This document shows, one piece after another, positions 43,902 through 52,660 of a stretch of 64,000 bases of DNA. The notes beneath the pieces were generated by a model. It made no database searches, was not told the origin of the DNA, and was given only the letters and a program-made list of their open reading frames with translations. The translations under genes and the position numbers were made by a program. Numbering within the stretch: the stretch's first letter is position 1; each line of letters begins with the position of its first letter. This DNA comes from Bacillus sp. FJAT-22090 (GTDB taxonomy: Bacteria; Bacillota; Bacilli; Bacillales_A; Planococcaceae): positions 1-64,000 of the forward strand of contig NZ_VEBK01000012.1 of NCBI RefSeq assembly GCF_007676755.1, read 5' to 3'.

Positions 43902-45080
43902 ATGAATTATTTAATCTCAATCATCGGCTTAATAGTCGTTCTAGGTCTTGCCTGGGTTGCAAGTAACAATCGTAAAAAAATAAAAATCAGACCAATTATT
44001 CAGATGCTCGTTATTCAAGTAGTTTTAACTTTTTTATTACTGAATACGAAATTTGGATTGGTTCTTATTAAAGGAATCGCAGCTGGGTTTGAAAAATTAC
44101 TCGAATTCGCGAATGAAGGAATTAACTTTGTATTCGGTGGCCTTGCGAATGAAGGACAAGCTCCTTTCTTCTTAACAGCTCTGCTACCTATCGTTTTTAT
44201 TTCTGTTCTGATAGGAATTCTGCAGCATATTAAAGTACTTCCTTTCATTATGAAATGGATTGGATGGGTAATTAGTAAAGTAAATGGCATGGGTAAATTA
44301 GAATCCTACAACGGAGTAGCATCCGCTATAGTGGGACAATCGGAAGTTTTTATAACCGTTAAAAAACAGCTTGGACAATTATCTCCGCAACGTCTCTATA
44401 CACTTTCTGCGTCAGCGATGTCCACTGTATCGATGTCCATTGTCGGAGCATATATGACGATGGTTGAACCGCGATATGTTGTAACGGCAATCGTGATTAA
44501 TTTATTCGGAGGTTTCATCATTTCTTCCATCATTAATCCGTACACTGTAAGCGAAGAAGAAGATCTTCTAATTGTGCAAACGGAAAAACAAAGCTTCTTT
44601 GAAATGTTGGGTGAGTATATTTTAGATGGATTCAAGGTTGTCATCATCGTTGCGGCTATGCTGCTTGGATTCGTTGCATTGATGGCAGGTATAAATACTA
44701 TCTTTGATATGATATTTGGGATATCATTCCAAGAGATTATGGGATATGTCTTTGCACCATTTGCAATTTTAATGGGTATTCCCGTTTCAGAATCAGTTAC
44801 AGCAGGCGGTATTATGGCTACCAAATTAGTTACAAACGAATTTGTGGCGATGCTTTCATTAAATGAATTGGCTTCAAAACTAAGTGAACGTTCCATCGGT
44901 ATCATTTCCGTATTCCTTGTTTCCTTTGCAAATTTCTCTTCGATCGGAATCATTTCTGGTGCGGTTAAAGGGCTTCATGAAAAACAGGGAAATGTCGTAG
45001 CACGATTCGGATTGAAACTTTTATACGGAGCAACGTTGGTAAGTGTATTATCAGCGATTATTGTAAGTCTTATCCTCTAA
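43902..45080 (+). CDS. CNT-family nucleoside transporter (NupC-like)
   Basis: 392 residues. ATG at 43902 lies six bases after GTGGAGG and is preferred over the GTG at 43887. Concentrative nucleoside transporters import nucleosides with H+ or Na+. Family signatures: [38 protein letters not shown] and [17 protein letters not shown]. About eight to ten hydrophobic segments. Length matches Bacillus NupC (393). Own promoter and operator, own terminator. Confidence 0.92.
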   Translation: MNYLISIIGLIVVLGLAWVASNNRKKIKIRPIIQMLVIQVVLTFLLLNTKFGLVLIKGIAAGFEKLLEFANEGINFVFGGLANEGQAPFFLTALLPIVFISVLIGILQHIKVLPFIMKWIGWVISKVNGMGKLESYNGVASAIVGQSEVFITVKKQLGQLSPQRLYTLSASAMSTVSMSIVGAYMTMVEPRYVVTAIVINLFGGFIISSIINPYTVSEEEDLLIVQTEKQSFFEMLGEYILDGFKVVIIVAAMLLGFVALMAGINTIFDMIFGISFQEIMGYVFAPFAILMGIPVSESVTAGGIMATKLVTNEFVAMLSLNELASKLSERSIGIISVFLVSFANFSSIGIISGAVKGLHEKQGNVVARFGLKLLYGATLVSVLSAIIVSLIL

Positions 45081-45084
45081 TTAG

Positions 45085-45122
45085 AAAAAGAAGATCCGCA
45101 GCTGCTGCAGGTCTTCTTTTTT
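45085..45122 (+). terminator. Rho-independent terminator
   Basis: AAAGAAGATC and GTCTTCTTT pair around a GC-rich loop containing GCAGCTGCTGC, followed by six T. Ends the nucleoside transporter gene. Confidence 0.8.
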
Positions 45123-45224
45123 CATTTTCCCATCATCCCGACGCAAAAACAAAAGGAGTGAAAATAAGTTATACTTGAATTACTAGATTCGTTAGTATTT
45201 TCAAAAAAAGGGGGAATGGGCAAC

Positions 45225-45755
45225 ATGATTAGAATGATTAAAAAGACAAGTAATGAATCACTCTATTGGCAAGTTTGGAAAGTGGGAAAGCAGTTATGTA
45301 CGCTATCTGGCATTCTAGGGATGAATGGCGAAAAGGAAGAAAAACGATTGAAATTATTGGAGAGCTCTAAATTAGCGATGAATAGATTAGCTAAAGAGAA
45401 AGTAAATCAAGGATATGAACATGTTGAGAAAAATTCATTAATTAAAGTGGTAGTACAGTACCGGTATGAAGATGAAGAACAATTCGACGAAGCAGAGGAA
45501 AAAAGTTTATTTGTTGAGGATTTAATAGATGAAGCTTTGCATTCTACTGGAAATGGTGAGCTTTACGGCTCAGAAATTGGTGATGGTGCTGGGACTACCT
45601 TTTGCCTGGTGGTCGATGTTGAATTAGCCTTTAAAACTATATGGAAAGTACTATCTTCTCACAATTTAATAGAGGGGGTAGAAATTGCCTTTTTACATGA
45701 TGAAGGCCAATATATATCCCTTTATCCAGTAGGTGCAAATTTTGAAATTGGCTAA
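45225..45755 (+). CDS. WGR-domain-like protein
   Basis: 176 residues. ATG at 45225 is eight bases after GGGGGA (ATG 45216 is too close). Residues 1-75 look like a WGR domain (SLYWQVWKVGKQLCTLSGILGMNG then KLAMNRLAKEKVNQGYE), a fold found with nucleic-acid-binding and PARP-type proteins. The C-terminus (85-176) is an acidic domain with GSEIGDGAGT. I cannot name it. Probably its own transcription unit with no obvious terminator. Confidence 0.65.
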   Translation: MIRMIKKTSNESLYWQVWKVGKQLCTLSGILGMNGEKEEKRLKLLESSKLAMNRLAKEKVNQGYEHVEKNSLIKVVVQYRYEDEEQFDEAEEKSLFVEDLIDEALHSTGNGELYGSEIGDGAGTTFCLVVDVELAFKTIWKVLSSHNLIEGVEIAFLHDEGQYISLYPVGANFEIG

Positions 45756-45871
45756 CTAACAAAACTGTTCAAGTAGATGAGATAATCTTCAAATTGATGG
45801 TACAATAGGAATTCAGATAGATGAGGTCGTATTAAGTCTAATTGAATAGAAAACTAGCGGAGGTGTTAATA

Positions 45872-46081
45872 ATGAATAAAAAATGGACGATTGAACAAAT
45901 CCGAGAGTATGTGAAGAAGAATTCAGATAGTGAATTACTTTCTAATGAATATACAGGTTACTCACAAAAACTACAGTTCAAATGTTCTTGCGGAAATGAA
46001 TTTGAAAAGACTTTTACTAAGTTTAAAGGCAGCAATCAGAAAAAGTGTTCAAGCTGTCAAGAAGCTAGACCATCTCGCTAA
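45872..46081 (+). CDS. Small zinc-ribbon protein
   Basis: 69 residues. ATG at 45872 has GGAGGTG upstream; a TTG at 45842 is unlikely. CSC (about 40-42) and CSSC (about 61-64) form a four-Cys zinc ribbon; the spacing and KFKCSCGNEFEKTFTKFK resemble zinc-ribbon modules in HNH and AP2-type proteins. Alone it may be a truncated piece of such a protein or a stand-alone DNA-binding unit. A terminator follows. Confidence 0.55.
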   Translation: MNKKWTIEQIREYVKKNSDSELLSNEYTGYSQKLQFKCSCGNEFEKTFTKFKGSNQKKCSSCQEARPSR

Positions 46082-46084
46082 GTT

Positions 46085-46126
46085 AAAAGCAGACCCAAGC
46101 ATTCAAGCTAAGGTCTGCTTTTTTTA
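46085..46126 (+). terminator. Rho-independent terminator
   Basis: AAAAGCAGACC and GGTCTGCTTTT pair, with T following; the A-tract on the left allows it to serve the convergent gene at 46132 too. Confidence 0.8.
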
Positions 46127-46131
46127 TATGG

Positions 46132-48465
46132 TTAAGGCAGTAAGCTTTCCTGTCTGATATTGCTTAAAAAAGGACTTGGTTCGCCTACACTATATAAGTG
46201 CAAGTAATGCATGGCTCTCGTACAGGCGGTGTAGAACAATCTGCGAAGATTTTCATCGCCGTATACTTGGGCCGATGCATCATACATAATTACTGCGTCG
46301 AATTCGATGCCTTTTGCCAAATAAGCGGGTATGATGACAACACCTTGTTCATATTCAGCGGAACCTTTCTTTACGAGCTTAATGTCGTCATCGTTGCCAA
46401 GTGCTTCATAGGCAATGATGCTTTCTGCTGCAGATTTGCATATAATGGCTATCGTATTATACTTTTGCTTTCGCAATTCTGCGATTTTAGAAGCAATGCG
46501 GCGGTGCAGTTCCGCATGATCAGGCAATTGTGTCAGCACAGGAGGCTCACCGTCTCGTTCAAAAGGAGTAATGGTTTCACCGTTGGGCACAAGCTGCCGT
46601 GTAAATTCAACGATTGGTTTGGTGGATCTGTAGCTCCGGTTTAACGTGATCGTATCCGTTTCATCTGGTCCGTATAAATTTGTGAGGAGATGAAAATCAC
46701 CTGTTTCACTAGCATGAGTGAATATCGCCTGATTAAAATCGCCAAGCACTGTCATTTTTGCTGCTGGAAATAAACGTTTTAAAAACTCGTATTGAAATGG
46801 GGAATAGTCTTGTGCTTCGTCTACAATTACATGTTTGATCGAACTATTCATCTGAAAGCCTTGAATCAATTCTTTTAATAGTAAAAATGGGGTAGCATCC
46901 TCGTAATAGAGTTTGCCTTCATCAAGCATTTGCTCGGATAATTGACAAATATCATCCCAATTCTCGGGAGTTTTACCTTTTGTCCATTGGGTAATCTGTG
47001 CTGGATCAATGAAAAGTTGCTTGTATATGTTCTTTATATGAATAAATTGAAGTGACTGAATCTGTTTGCGCAGGGACTTCAACTTTTTACGGACGATCAA
47101 ACGACTGAGTGCGTCGGTCTCGCTTTCATAGTTATCAAGCATTTCCTCAGTAAAGCCTTGTTTTTTTTGTAAATGAGTACGAGCTTTTTGATATTCTGCA
47201 TTGCTAAGCAGCTCAATCTCTTCCTGTACCCATGGTTCGGTCAACTCGCGTTTCTCCGTTTCATCAACTAGCTTATTCAGCCATTCCACTAATTTTTCTA
47301 TCCTGCTATAAAAACGCAGAGATGTGTCCTTACTATAGAACCTATCCGTGATTTGTTCAGCAGTGACGATTGGTTTTCCTTTAAATTTAATTCCTTTGAA
47401 AATCATTCCGGATAATTCCAATGCTTGTCGGTAATTTTTGATCACTTCGAAAAAATGAGGAGACGCTTTGAAACGGATGCTTGCAGTTCTAGCCTCGTAG
47501 GAAGGAGTATCCGATTTTGTCAATACAAATTCCAATTGATCGTAACTATTCTCCACCTGAAATGCATCGCTTAGTCGATGGTTCAAATAATCCTGGAAGG
47601 TGACTTGTTGCATATTCTCTTCACCAAGCTCTGGCAATACAGTAGATACATAGCTGTTGAACATAGCATTAGGAGAAAATAGAATGATTTGGTCGGCTCT
47701 TAGGCTTTCCCGATATTTATAAAGTAAGTAAGCAATCCTTTGCATAGCGGCAGACGTCTTGCCGCTGCCAGCAGCTCCTGACACGATGAGCAGACGCTTA
47801 TGGTCATGGCGAATGATGCGGTTTTGTTCCTGTTGAATGGTGGCTACTATGCTGTGTAAATGTTTATCAGTACCTTTGCCGAGCACTTGCTGTAAAATTT
47901 CGTCTCCAATAGTGAGACTCGTATCAAACATCGACTCGATTATTCCATTATGAATGATATATTGCCATTTTTGATCTAGCATGCCGTGAATTACTCCTCC
48001 AGGCGTGCTATATTGAGCAGGACCAGGGGAGGAATCATAATAAACGCTTGAAATTGGTGCTCGCCAGTCATAGATCAAGAAATTCTCCTCGGTAGCATCT
48101 CTAAGAGTGGAGACGCCGATATAAATACGATCTGAAGTAGAAGTTCCTTCTTCGGTGAAATCTATCCGACCGAAATAAGGGATCTCCTGCATGCGGCGCA
48201 AAGCAGATAATCGCTTGGAGGCTTGGTTGTGCGTGCTTTGTGTGATGGAAAGATTTTGAGCTTGTTGTCGCAAACTGATGATCGTTTCTAGATAATCGTC
48301 GAAGGTATCTGTGTTTACTTTGACATCATCCCAAAAGTTTTTTCGGAAATCAATAACTTCATTGCGACGCCGATTTGTTTCACCTTCCAGCATGCTAATT
48401 TGTTCCGTAATTGTTTCCATTACGCTGTCTACACGTTCTTGCTCCCGCTGAAATTCTGTTCCCAT
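46132..48465 (-). CDS. helD: HelD-type RNA polymerase recycling ATPase, copy 2
   Basis: 777 residues, close to the 774 of Bacillus subtilis HelD. The long N-terminal arm (residues 1-75, helical), IPYFGRIDFTEEG, DWRAPISSVYY and the motor motifs GAAGSGKTSA, DEAQDYSPFQ, GDFNQAIF, NRSYRSTK and KGIEFDAVI are all there. It should remove stalled RNA polymerase from DNA. ATG at 48465 has AAAGGGG upstream. It is divergent in length and sequence from copy 1 at 36562, so the two may be sub-functionalised. Confidence 0.9.
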   Translation of the reverse strand: MGTEFQREQERVDSVMETITEQISMLEGETNRRRNEVIDFRKNFWDDVKVNTDTFDDYLETIISLRQQAQNLSITQSTHNQASKRLSALRRMQEIPYFGRIDFTEEGTSTSDRIYIGVSTLRDATEENFLIYDWRAPISSVYYDSSPGPAQYSTPGGVIHGMLDQKWQYIIHNGIIESMFDTSLTIGDEILQQVLGKGTDKHLHSIVATIQQEQNRIIRHDHKRLLIVSGAAGSGKTSAAMQRIAYLLYKYRESLRADQIILFSPNAMFNSYVSTVLPELGEENMQQVTFQDYLNHRLSDAFQVENSYDQLEFVLTKSDTPSYEARTASIRFKASPHFFEVIKNYRQALELSGMIFKGIKFKGKPIVTAEQITDRFYSKDTSLRFYSRIEKLVEWLNKLVDETEKRELTEPWVQEEIELLSNAEYQKARTHLQKKQGFTEEMLDNYESETDALSRLIVRKKLKSLRKQIQSLQFIHIKNIYKQLFIDPAQITQWTKGKTPENWDDICQLSEQMLDEGKLYYEDATPFLLLKELIQGFQMNSSIKHVIVDEAQDYSPFQYEFLKRLFPAAKMTVLGDFNQAIFTHASETGDFHLLTNLYGPDETDTITLNRSYRSTKPIVEFTRQLVPNGETITPFERDGEPPVLTQLPDHAELHRRIASKIAELRKQKYNTIAIICKSAAESIIAYEALGNDDDIKLVKKGSAEYEQGVVIIPAYLAKGIEFDAVIMYDASAQVYGDENLRRLFYTACTRAMHYLHLYSVGEPSPFLSNIRQESLLP

Positions 48466-48637
48466 ACAAACGCCCCTTTAAAAAGAAATAGTAGTTGACG
48501 AAAAAGGAATTATGATATATAATGATAATAGGGATAATATAAACCATTATATAAAAATGTAATTCTAAATTAATATACCATAAATAGGCCATTCTATCAA
48601 TACAATTTAATTGAATGGTTTTTAATCGTTCATATAG

Positions 48638-48683
48638 TAAAAAGCTACAGCCACCATGTTTATCGGTGATTGTAGCTTTTTTT
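48638..48683. terminator. Bidirectional terminator
   Basis: AAAAAGCTACA and TGTAGCTTTTT pair with an inner CCACC / GGTG segment. It lies after the Hsp20 gene on the minus strand and separates it from HelD copy 2. Confidence 0.75.
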
Positions 48684-48688
48684 ATTTA

Positions 48689-49147
48689 TCATTCATCTAA
48701 TGTAAAGTATTTTTGTTTCGGGAAGCTGACTGTTAGTAGTTCATTGTCAAAAGAAATTTTAGCTTCATTTTCTGAGATTAGAAAGGGAAGGGAAACATAC
48801 TGCTCTCTTCGTTGGTACACTTGTCTTTTCCCCGTATGATTTGGGTATTTAATTTCCTCCTGTAGGGAATCTTCTACACTTATTTTGAGCTTGTTTTCGA
48901 TAATCTCCAACTGGATCTGATTTTGTTTGATGCCCGGTAGTTTTACTTCCACAATGACGTCCGATTCGTTTTCATGTGTATTCACTTGAAAAGAATTCAG
49001 GGAGAAGTGAGTGTCCAGCTGGTTAAAAAACTGGTTGAAAAAAGAATCCATTTGGTGCATCAGGTTCCAAAGTGGTTTGTCACGAAAGCCAAATGTTTCA
49101 AGGGGATTATTTTTTCTAGCTGGCATATGGTCATTTCCGTATGGCAT
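48689..49147 (-). CDS. Small heat-shock protein Hsp20 (alpha-crystallin family)
   Basis: About 152 residues. Three possible ATGs: 49165, 49153 and 49147. GGAG is two bases from 49153 and eight from 49147, so 49147 (MPYGNDH) is preferred. The alpha-crystallin domain spans about 45-140 with VEVKLPGIKQNQIQ and QYVSLPFL; IxI-type ends are not obvious. Acts as an ATP-independent holdase chaperone. Single gene. Confidence 0.85.
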   Translation of the reverse strand: MPYGNDHMPARKNNPLETFGFRDKPLWNLMHQMDSFFNQFFNQLDTHFSLNSFQVNTHENESDVIVEVKLPGIKQNQIQLEIIENKLKISVEDSLQEEIKYPNHTGKRQVYQRREQYVSLPFLISENEAKISFDNELLTVSFPKQKYFTLDE

Positions 49148-49383
49148 GTTCATGTCTCCTTCCATTATTGATGCTCACCAATAAGTTATGTTGAAACGAA
49201 TAAATAATAGCGGGCGTTTAACCTACGTGCGGATTTCATATGGTCAAAGGGTAACAGAAATTTTATTTTGCGATGAATAAATGGGCTAAAACTCAATTCT
49301 GACCCTACTATTGCATAGAGAATGAAATAGTTTTGTTATTGGTACATTTATGACAATTTACTTCCAAATGACGTTATTGTATC

Positions 49384-50391
49384 TTGAAAGAAAGAGAGAT
49401 AATACAACGTAATTGGGGGAATTATATCAAACAAAGAGCATTGAACAGAATACCACTGTCAAAACTCATGGACCTAACTGTAGACTATGCCTTTAAACAA
49501 ATGTTCGGAAGTGAGAAAAATAAAAAAATAACAATTGTTTTTCTAAACGCCATTTTGCAACGAACTGGTCGTGACACGATTAAAGAAGTTGAATTTACAA
49601 GTCAGGAAGTAGGGGGAGAATACAAAGACGATAAGCAGTCACGGCTAGATATCGTCGTCCGAACACAAAAAGGGGATCTTATTAACATAGAAGTCCAATT
49701 ATCCAACGAACACAATATGTTTAAGCGCACGCTCTATTACTGGTCCCGACTTTACACGTCACAGTTGTCTAAAGGAATGGGATATCATACACTATTACCA
49801 ACAATCACAATTAATATTTGTAATTTTACTGTATTCGATAAAAACAATTATTACCATAACACTTTCCATTTATATGAAGACTCTACGATGCAACCTATCA
49901 GCGATTTGGATAATGTACTGGAAGTCCATTTCATTGAAATGAATAAGTTTTTACACATGTGGAACCAAAATGATTTGGATACCCTTGACGATATACTCGT
50001 TCGCTGGTTACTACTGCTCGGCATGGTCGATGCACGTAAAGAAAGGGTTTACAATCAAATCTACAAAGAATTGGAGGAATTAGCGATGAGAGACGAAAAC
50101 ATAGCCAATGCGTTCTCCGCTTGGGAGGAACTAAGCAAATCCAAAGAAGATGTGCTTGCTTATGAATCCCGCTTGAAATACATTCTAGACGAAGAGGCAA
50201 AGTTAGAGGATGTAAAATACATGGCTGAAAAAAAGGGTAGGGAGGAAGGAAAGATTGAAGGGCAAAGGGAAAAAACAGGGGAAATGGTCCGAAATTTACT
50301 AAATAAAAAAGTGGATATAGATTTTATTGCAGAAGTGACAGGGCTAACCGTTGAACGGATTAAAGAGATAGCTACTTCCTTGCGTCTATAA
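49384..50391 (+). CDS. Rpn family recombination-promoting PD-(D/E)xK nuclease
   Basis: 335 residues. TTG at 49384 is the only start that keeps the family N-terminus; no clear RBS. MDLTVDYAFKQMFG, SRLDIVVRTQKG and INIEVQL define the PD-(D/E)xK core (D, E-x-Q) of Rpn/PDDEXK_2 proteins, related to transposase-like nucleases. A C-terminal Lys-Glu-rich segment and VTGLTVERIKEIA close it. Often found singly in Bacillales, sometimes in mobile elements. The next gene follows by about 50 bases. Confidence 0.85.
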   Translation: MKEREIIQRNWGNYIKQRALNRIPLSKLMDLTVDYAFKQMFGSEKNKKITIVFLNAILQRTGRDTIKEVEFTSQEVGGEYKDDKQSRLDIVVRTQKGDLINIEVQLSNEHNMFKRTLYYWSRLYTSQLSKGMGYHTLLPTITINICNFTVFDKNNYYHNTFHLYEDSTMQPISDLDNVLEVHFIEMNKFLHMWNQNDLDTLDDILVRWLLLLGMVDARKERVYNQIYKELEELAMRDENIANAFSAWEELSKSKEDVLAYESRLKYILDEEAKLEDVKYMAEKKGREEGKIEGQREKTGEMVRNLLNKKVDIDFIAEVTGLTVERIKEIATSLRL

Positions 50392-50440
50392 TATTCATGT
50401 CAATTTACACAAGGAAAGAACACTAAAAGGGTGTTAAAAA

Positions 50441-50995
50441 ATGGAGGGAAATCAGGCACAATTATTGGAATCAAAGCAAGCGTTAGAAAAGTTAGCGCAT
50501 GGCATTAATCCGATAGATGAATCTGCAATAGCGTCCGATCATTTGTTGAATAATCCCCAGGTTATTCGACATTTATTTGTCCTGTTGAATTTTTTGGATA
50601 CTGAACTTACGAAGAACCAGAAAAAAACGAATCGGAGAAAACGCCCTAATAAAGTCGTACTTACAGCAGAGCAAGTAGAAAAAATTGTATTACCAAAAGG
50701 GCCAATATCTATAAGTGAATTTGCACAGGCAGTAAATCTAGTAATTGACGTAACTATATCCAAAAAGTTAAGTGGTTCTGTGATAAATAGAAAGCTGAAA
50801 AAGATTGGTGTTTTAACTGAAGAAAAGATAGATGGTAACAAAACACGTACGGTGGTAAACGACAATTCGAATGCATATGGAATTGAAAGTATGGAAGGCT
50901 ATTACAATGGAAAGCCATATCAACGCATAGTCTACAATGATTTAGGAAAAGAATTTCTATTGAAACATATCATTAGTCTTATGGCTTCGGATTAA
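50441..50995 (+). CDS. Hypothetical protein
   Basis: 184 residues, ATG 50441 with AGGGTG upstream. Not recognised. Residues 75-165 look like a mixed alpha/beta domain with a helix-turn-helix-like segment (SISEFAQAVNLVID, SGSVINRKLKKIG), suggestive of DNA-binding. The basic stretch NRRKRPNK near 63-70 would suit nucleic-acid contact. Just downstream of the Rpn gene, perhaps co-transcribed. Confidence 0.6.
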   Translation: MEGNQAQLLESKQALEKLAHGINPIDESAIASDHLLNNPQVIRHLFVLLNFLDTELTKNQKKTNRRKRPNKVVLTAEQVEKIVLPKGPISISEFAQAVNLVIDVTISKKLSGSVINRKLKKIGVLTEEKIDGNKTRTVVNDNSNAYGIESMEGYYNGKPYQRIVYNDLGKEFLLKHIISLMASD

Positions 50996-51060
50996 TCCGC
51001 TTAACGAAAGAAGTAAAGAAAATGCTAGCTCTCCGCATTAGATAATAGGAAACACATATA

Positions 51061-51097
51061 AAACCAGACCATAGTGTGTAAGCTAAGGGCTGGTTTC
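51061..51097 (+). terminator. Probable terminator
   Basis: AAACCAG and CTGGTTT form a seven-pair stem with a 22-base loop; few T follow, so it is a weak call. Confidence 0.4.
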
Positions 51098-51262
51098 ATT
51101 CTATTTATATCCAAAATGAGCTTTTGGCTCAGCTGCTTGGGCCATGCGCTGATTCTTAGACTTCTCATGTTAAAGGGTTTTATTATCATTTTGTAGAAAT
51201 AAACATACATAGCGGAGGGTAGATTAAAGATGGAGTTAATATAATAAAGAAGGGAGTAATGC

Positions 51263-51742
51263 ATGATGAATTTTATTGCCTCATTATTCGATTCACACGT
51301 AGATTTATATATTAGGCTAATTGTAGCGACGGTTGTAGGATTTTTTATCGGTCTAGAAAGAGCAATCAAAAATAAGCCAGCAGGTATTAGAACTCATATA
51401 TTAGTTTGTTTAGGAGCAACACTGGCGATGTCTTTATCTACTTTAAACCAAGGACCGTATATGGACCCTATGCGATTAGCGGCTCAAGTAATTAGTGGTA
51501 TTGGCTTTCTTGGCGCCGGTGTAATTTGGATAGATAAGGCCAATGTAAAACGTGGACTTACTACTGCGGCCAATCTTTGGATTACTGCGTGTGTTGGATT
51601 AACAATAGGTTACGGAGCTTATGATTTAGCTATTATAACGACAGTTTTAATGTTTATAGCGATGAATTTGCCGAAACTGGTGGAGAAAATGGGAATATTG
51701 CCTTCTAGAGAAAAAGATGATGATGATAGTGATGGAGAGTAA
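51263..51742 (+). CDS. MgtC/SapB family membrane protein
   Basis: 159 residues with about four hydrophobic helices. MgtC signatures are GFFIGLERAIKNKPAGIRTHILVCLGA (early) and SGIGFLGAGVI with KRGLTTAANLWITACVGL. The family supports growth at low Mg2+ in many bacteria. Ends in an acidic tail (DDDDSDGE). RBS AAGGGAG. No Mg2+ riboswitch consensus is obvious upstream. Confidence 0.9.
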   Translation: MMNFIASLFDSHVDLYIRLIVATVVGFFIGLERAIKNKPAGIRTHILVCLGATLAMSLSTLNQGPYMDPMRLAAQVISGIGFLGAGVIWIDKANVKRGLTTAANLWITACVGLTIGYGAYDLAIITTVLMFIAMNLPKLVEKMGILPSREKDDDDSDGE

Positions 51743-51807
51743 AATCAGCTTGAAATGCCCTATCTCGTACAAGTGATTTACTATTTAAAATCGAAAAAGT
51801 ACAGCTT

Positions 51808-51849
51808 GCTCGTTAGTTCCTGTTAAAATCGGAGACTAGCGAGTTTTTT
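51808..51849 (+). terminator. Rho-independent terminator
   Basis: GCTCGTTAGT and ACTAGCGAG pair with one wobble around a 17-base loop, followed by six T. Ends mgtC-like gene. Confidence 0.75.
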
Positions 51850-51942
51850 ATGCCTATAAATAATCGAAAAAGTATGGAAAATACATATAGTAATCTTCCA
51901 ATAATGTACTATAATAGTAAACGGAGATGGAGGAGATTGAAA

Positions 51943-52509
51943 ATGTTTGCAAAATTTTTAAAAGTGATTTCTGTTTTACTCATTGTATTAAGTCTGAATA
52001 TCCTTAATTCGAATGAAACAAATGCCGCTACTAAGGTAATGTGGGGAATGACAGAACTAACATTAGGACAGATAGGGAAAGTAACTGTTTTAGCAGATAC
52101 AGACTTAGTTAAATTTGATGGAAGTGGTTCTTTATCTGTAGTTCGAACATTGAAAAAAGGCGAAGAATACCGTGTGTATAATTTCAAAAGTCAGCATAAT
52201 GGGCTTTATGGAGTAGGAGGCGGAAACTTTGTTGCAAAGAATGAGAGAGTCTTATATGAAACACCATCGAAAAACAAACTCGCTCAGCTTGCGAATGCCC
52301 AAAAACCTGCCTCAAAGGAAGTTTCTAAACCAGTTGCCAGTCTCAAACAAGAGGTCGATAATGGCTTAGCAGTAATTCCAGGAGCTCCGAAATTCTTTCA
52401 AAATTGCACGGAAATGAGGGAATATTATCCGCATGGAGTGAAAAAAGGTCATCCAGCCTATGCAGGAAAACACGACAGAGATAAAGACAATTGGGCTTGT
52501 GAGAGATGA
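51943..52509 (+). CDS. Secreted protein with excalibur domain, paralogue 2
   Basis: 188 residues. ATG at 51943 is seven bases after GGAGGAG, so the longer frame from 51850 is rejected. Signal peptide 1-28 (cleavage near TNAA). The mature region matches the product at 38792: KVMWGMTELTLGQIGKV, VRTLKKGEEYRVY, GVGGGNF, YETPSKNKLAQL. After a lysine/serine-rich linker, residues 150-188 form an excalibur domain: NCTEMREYYPHGV, then HDRDKDNWACE with its DxDxDxxxCE calcium site. Likely cell-envelope-associated. Confidence 0.8.
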   Translation: MFAKFLKVISVLLIVLSLNILNSNETNAATKVMWGMTELTLGQIGKVTVLADTDLVKFDGSGSLSVVRTLKKGEEYRVYNFKSQHNGLYGVGGGNFVAKNERVLYETPSKNKLAQLANAQKPASKEVSKPVASLKQEVDNGLAVIPGAPKFFQNCTEMREYYPHGVKKGHPAYAGKHDRDKDNWACER

Positions 52510-52589
52510 TAGTAGAAACAAGTATTGTTTACTAGTTATATGGGGAAAATGAGGAAGAAGGAATTCTTCGCAATTGGACAACTTATTTC

Positions 52590-52623
52590 AAAAAGAGATC
52601 GTCAAATGGACGGTCTCTTTTTA
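52590..52623 (+). terminator. Rho-independent terminator
   Basis: AAAAAGAGATCGTC and GGACGGTCTCTTTTT pair with two mismatches around AAAT. Separates the excalibur gene from glutaminase. Confidence 0.75.
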
Positions 52624-52660
52624 AAGCGAACGATTTATTTATAAAGGGGAAGAAAAAACA

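Noticed and set aside
46198-46644. 148-codon plus-strand frame inside HelD copy 2
   Set aside because: Antisense to a conserved helicase domain, no RBS and atypical composition.
51100-51262. Mg2+-sensing M-box riboswitch before the MgtC-like gene
   Set aside because: The upstream stretch is too short and lacks the conserved GAGG/CGCUA-type core that I know of M-boxes.
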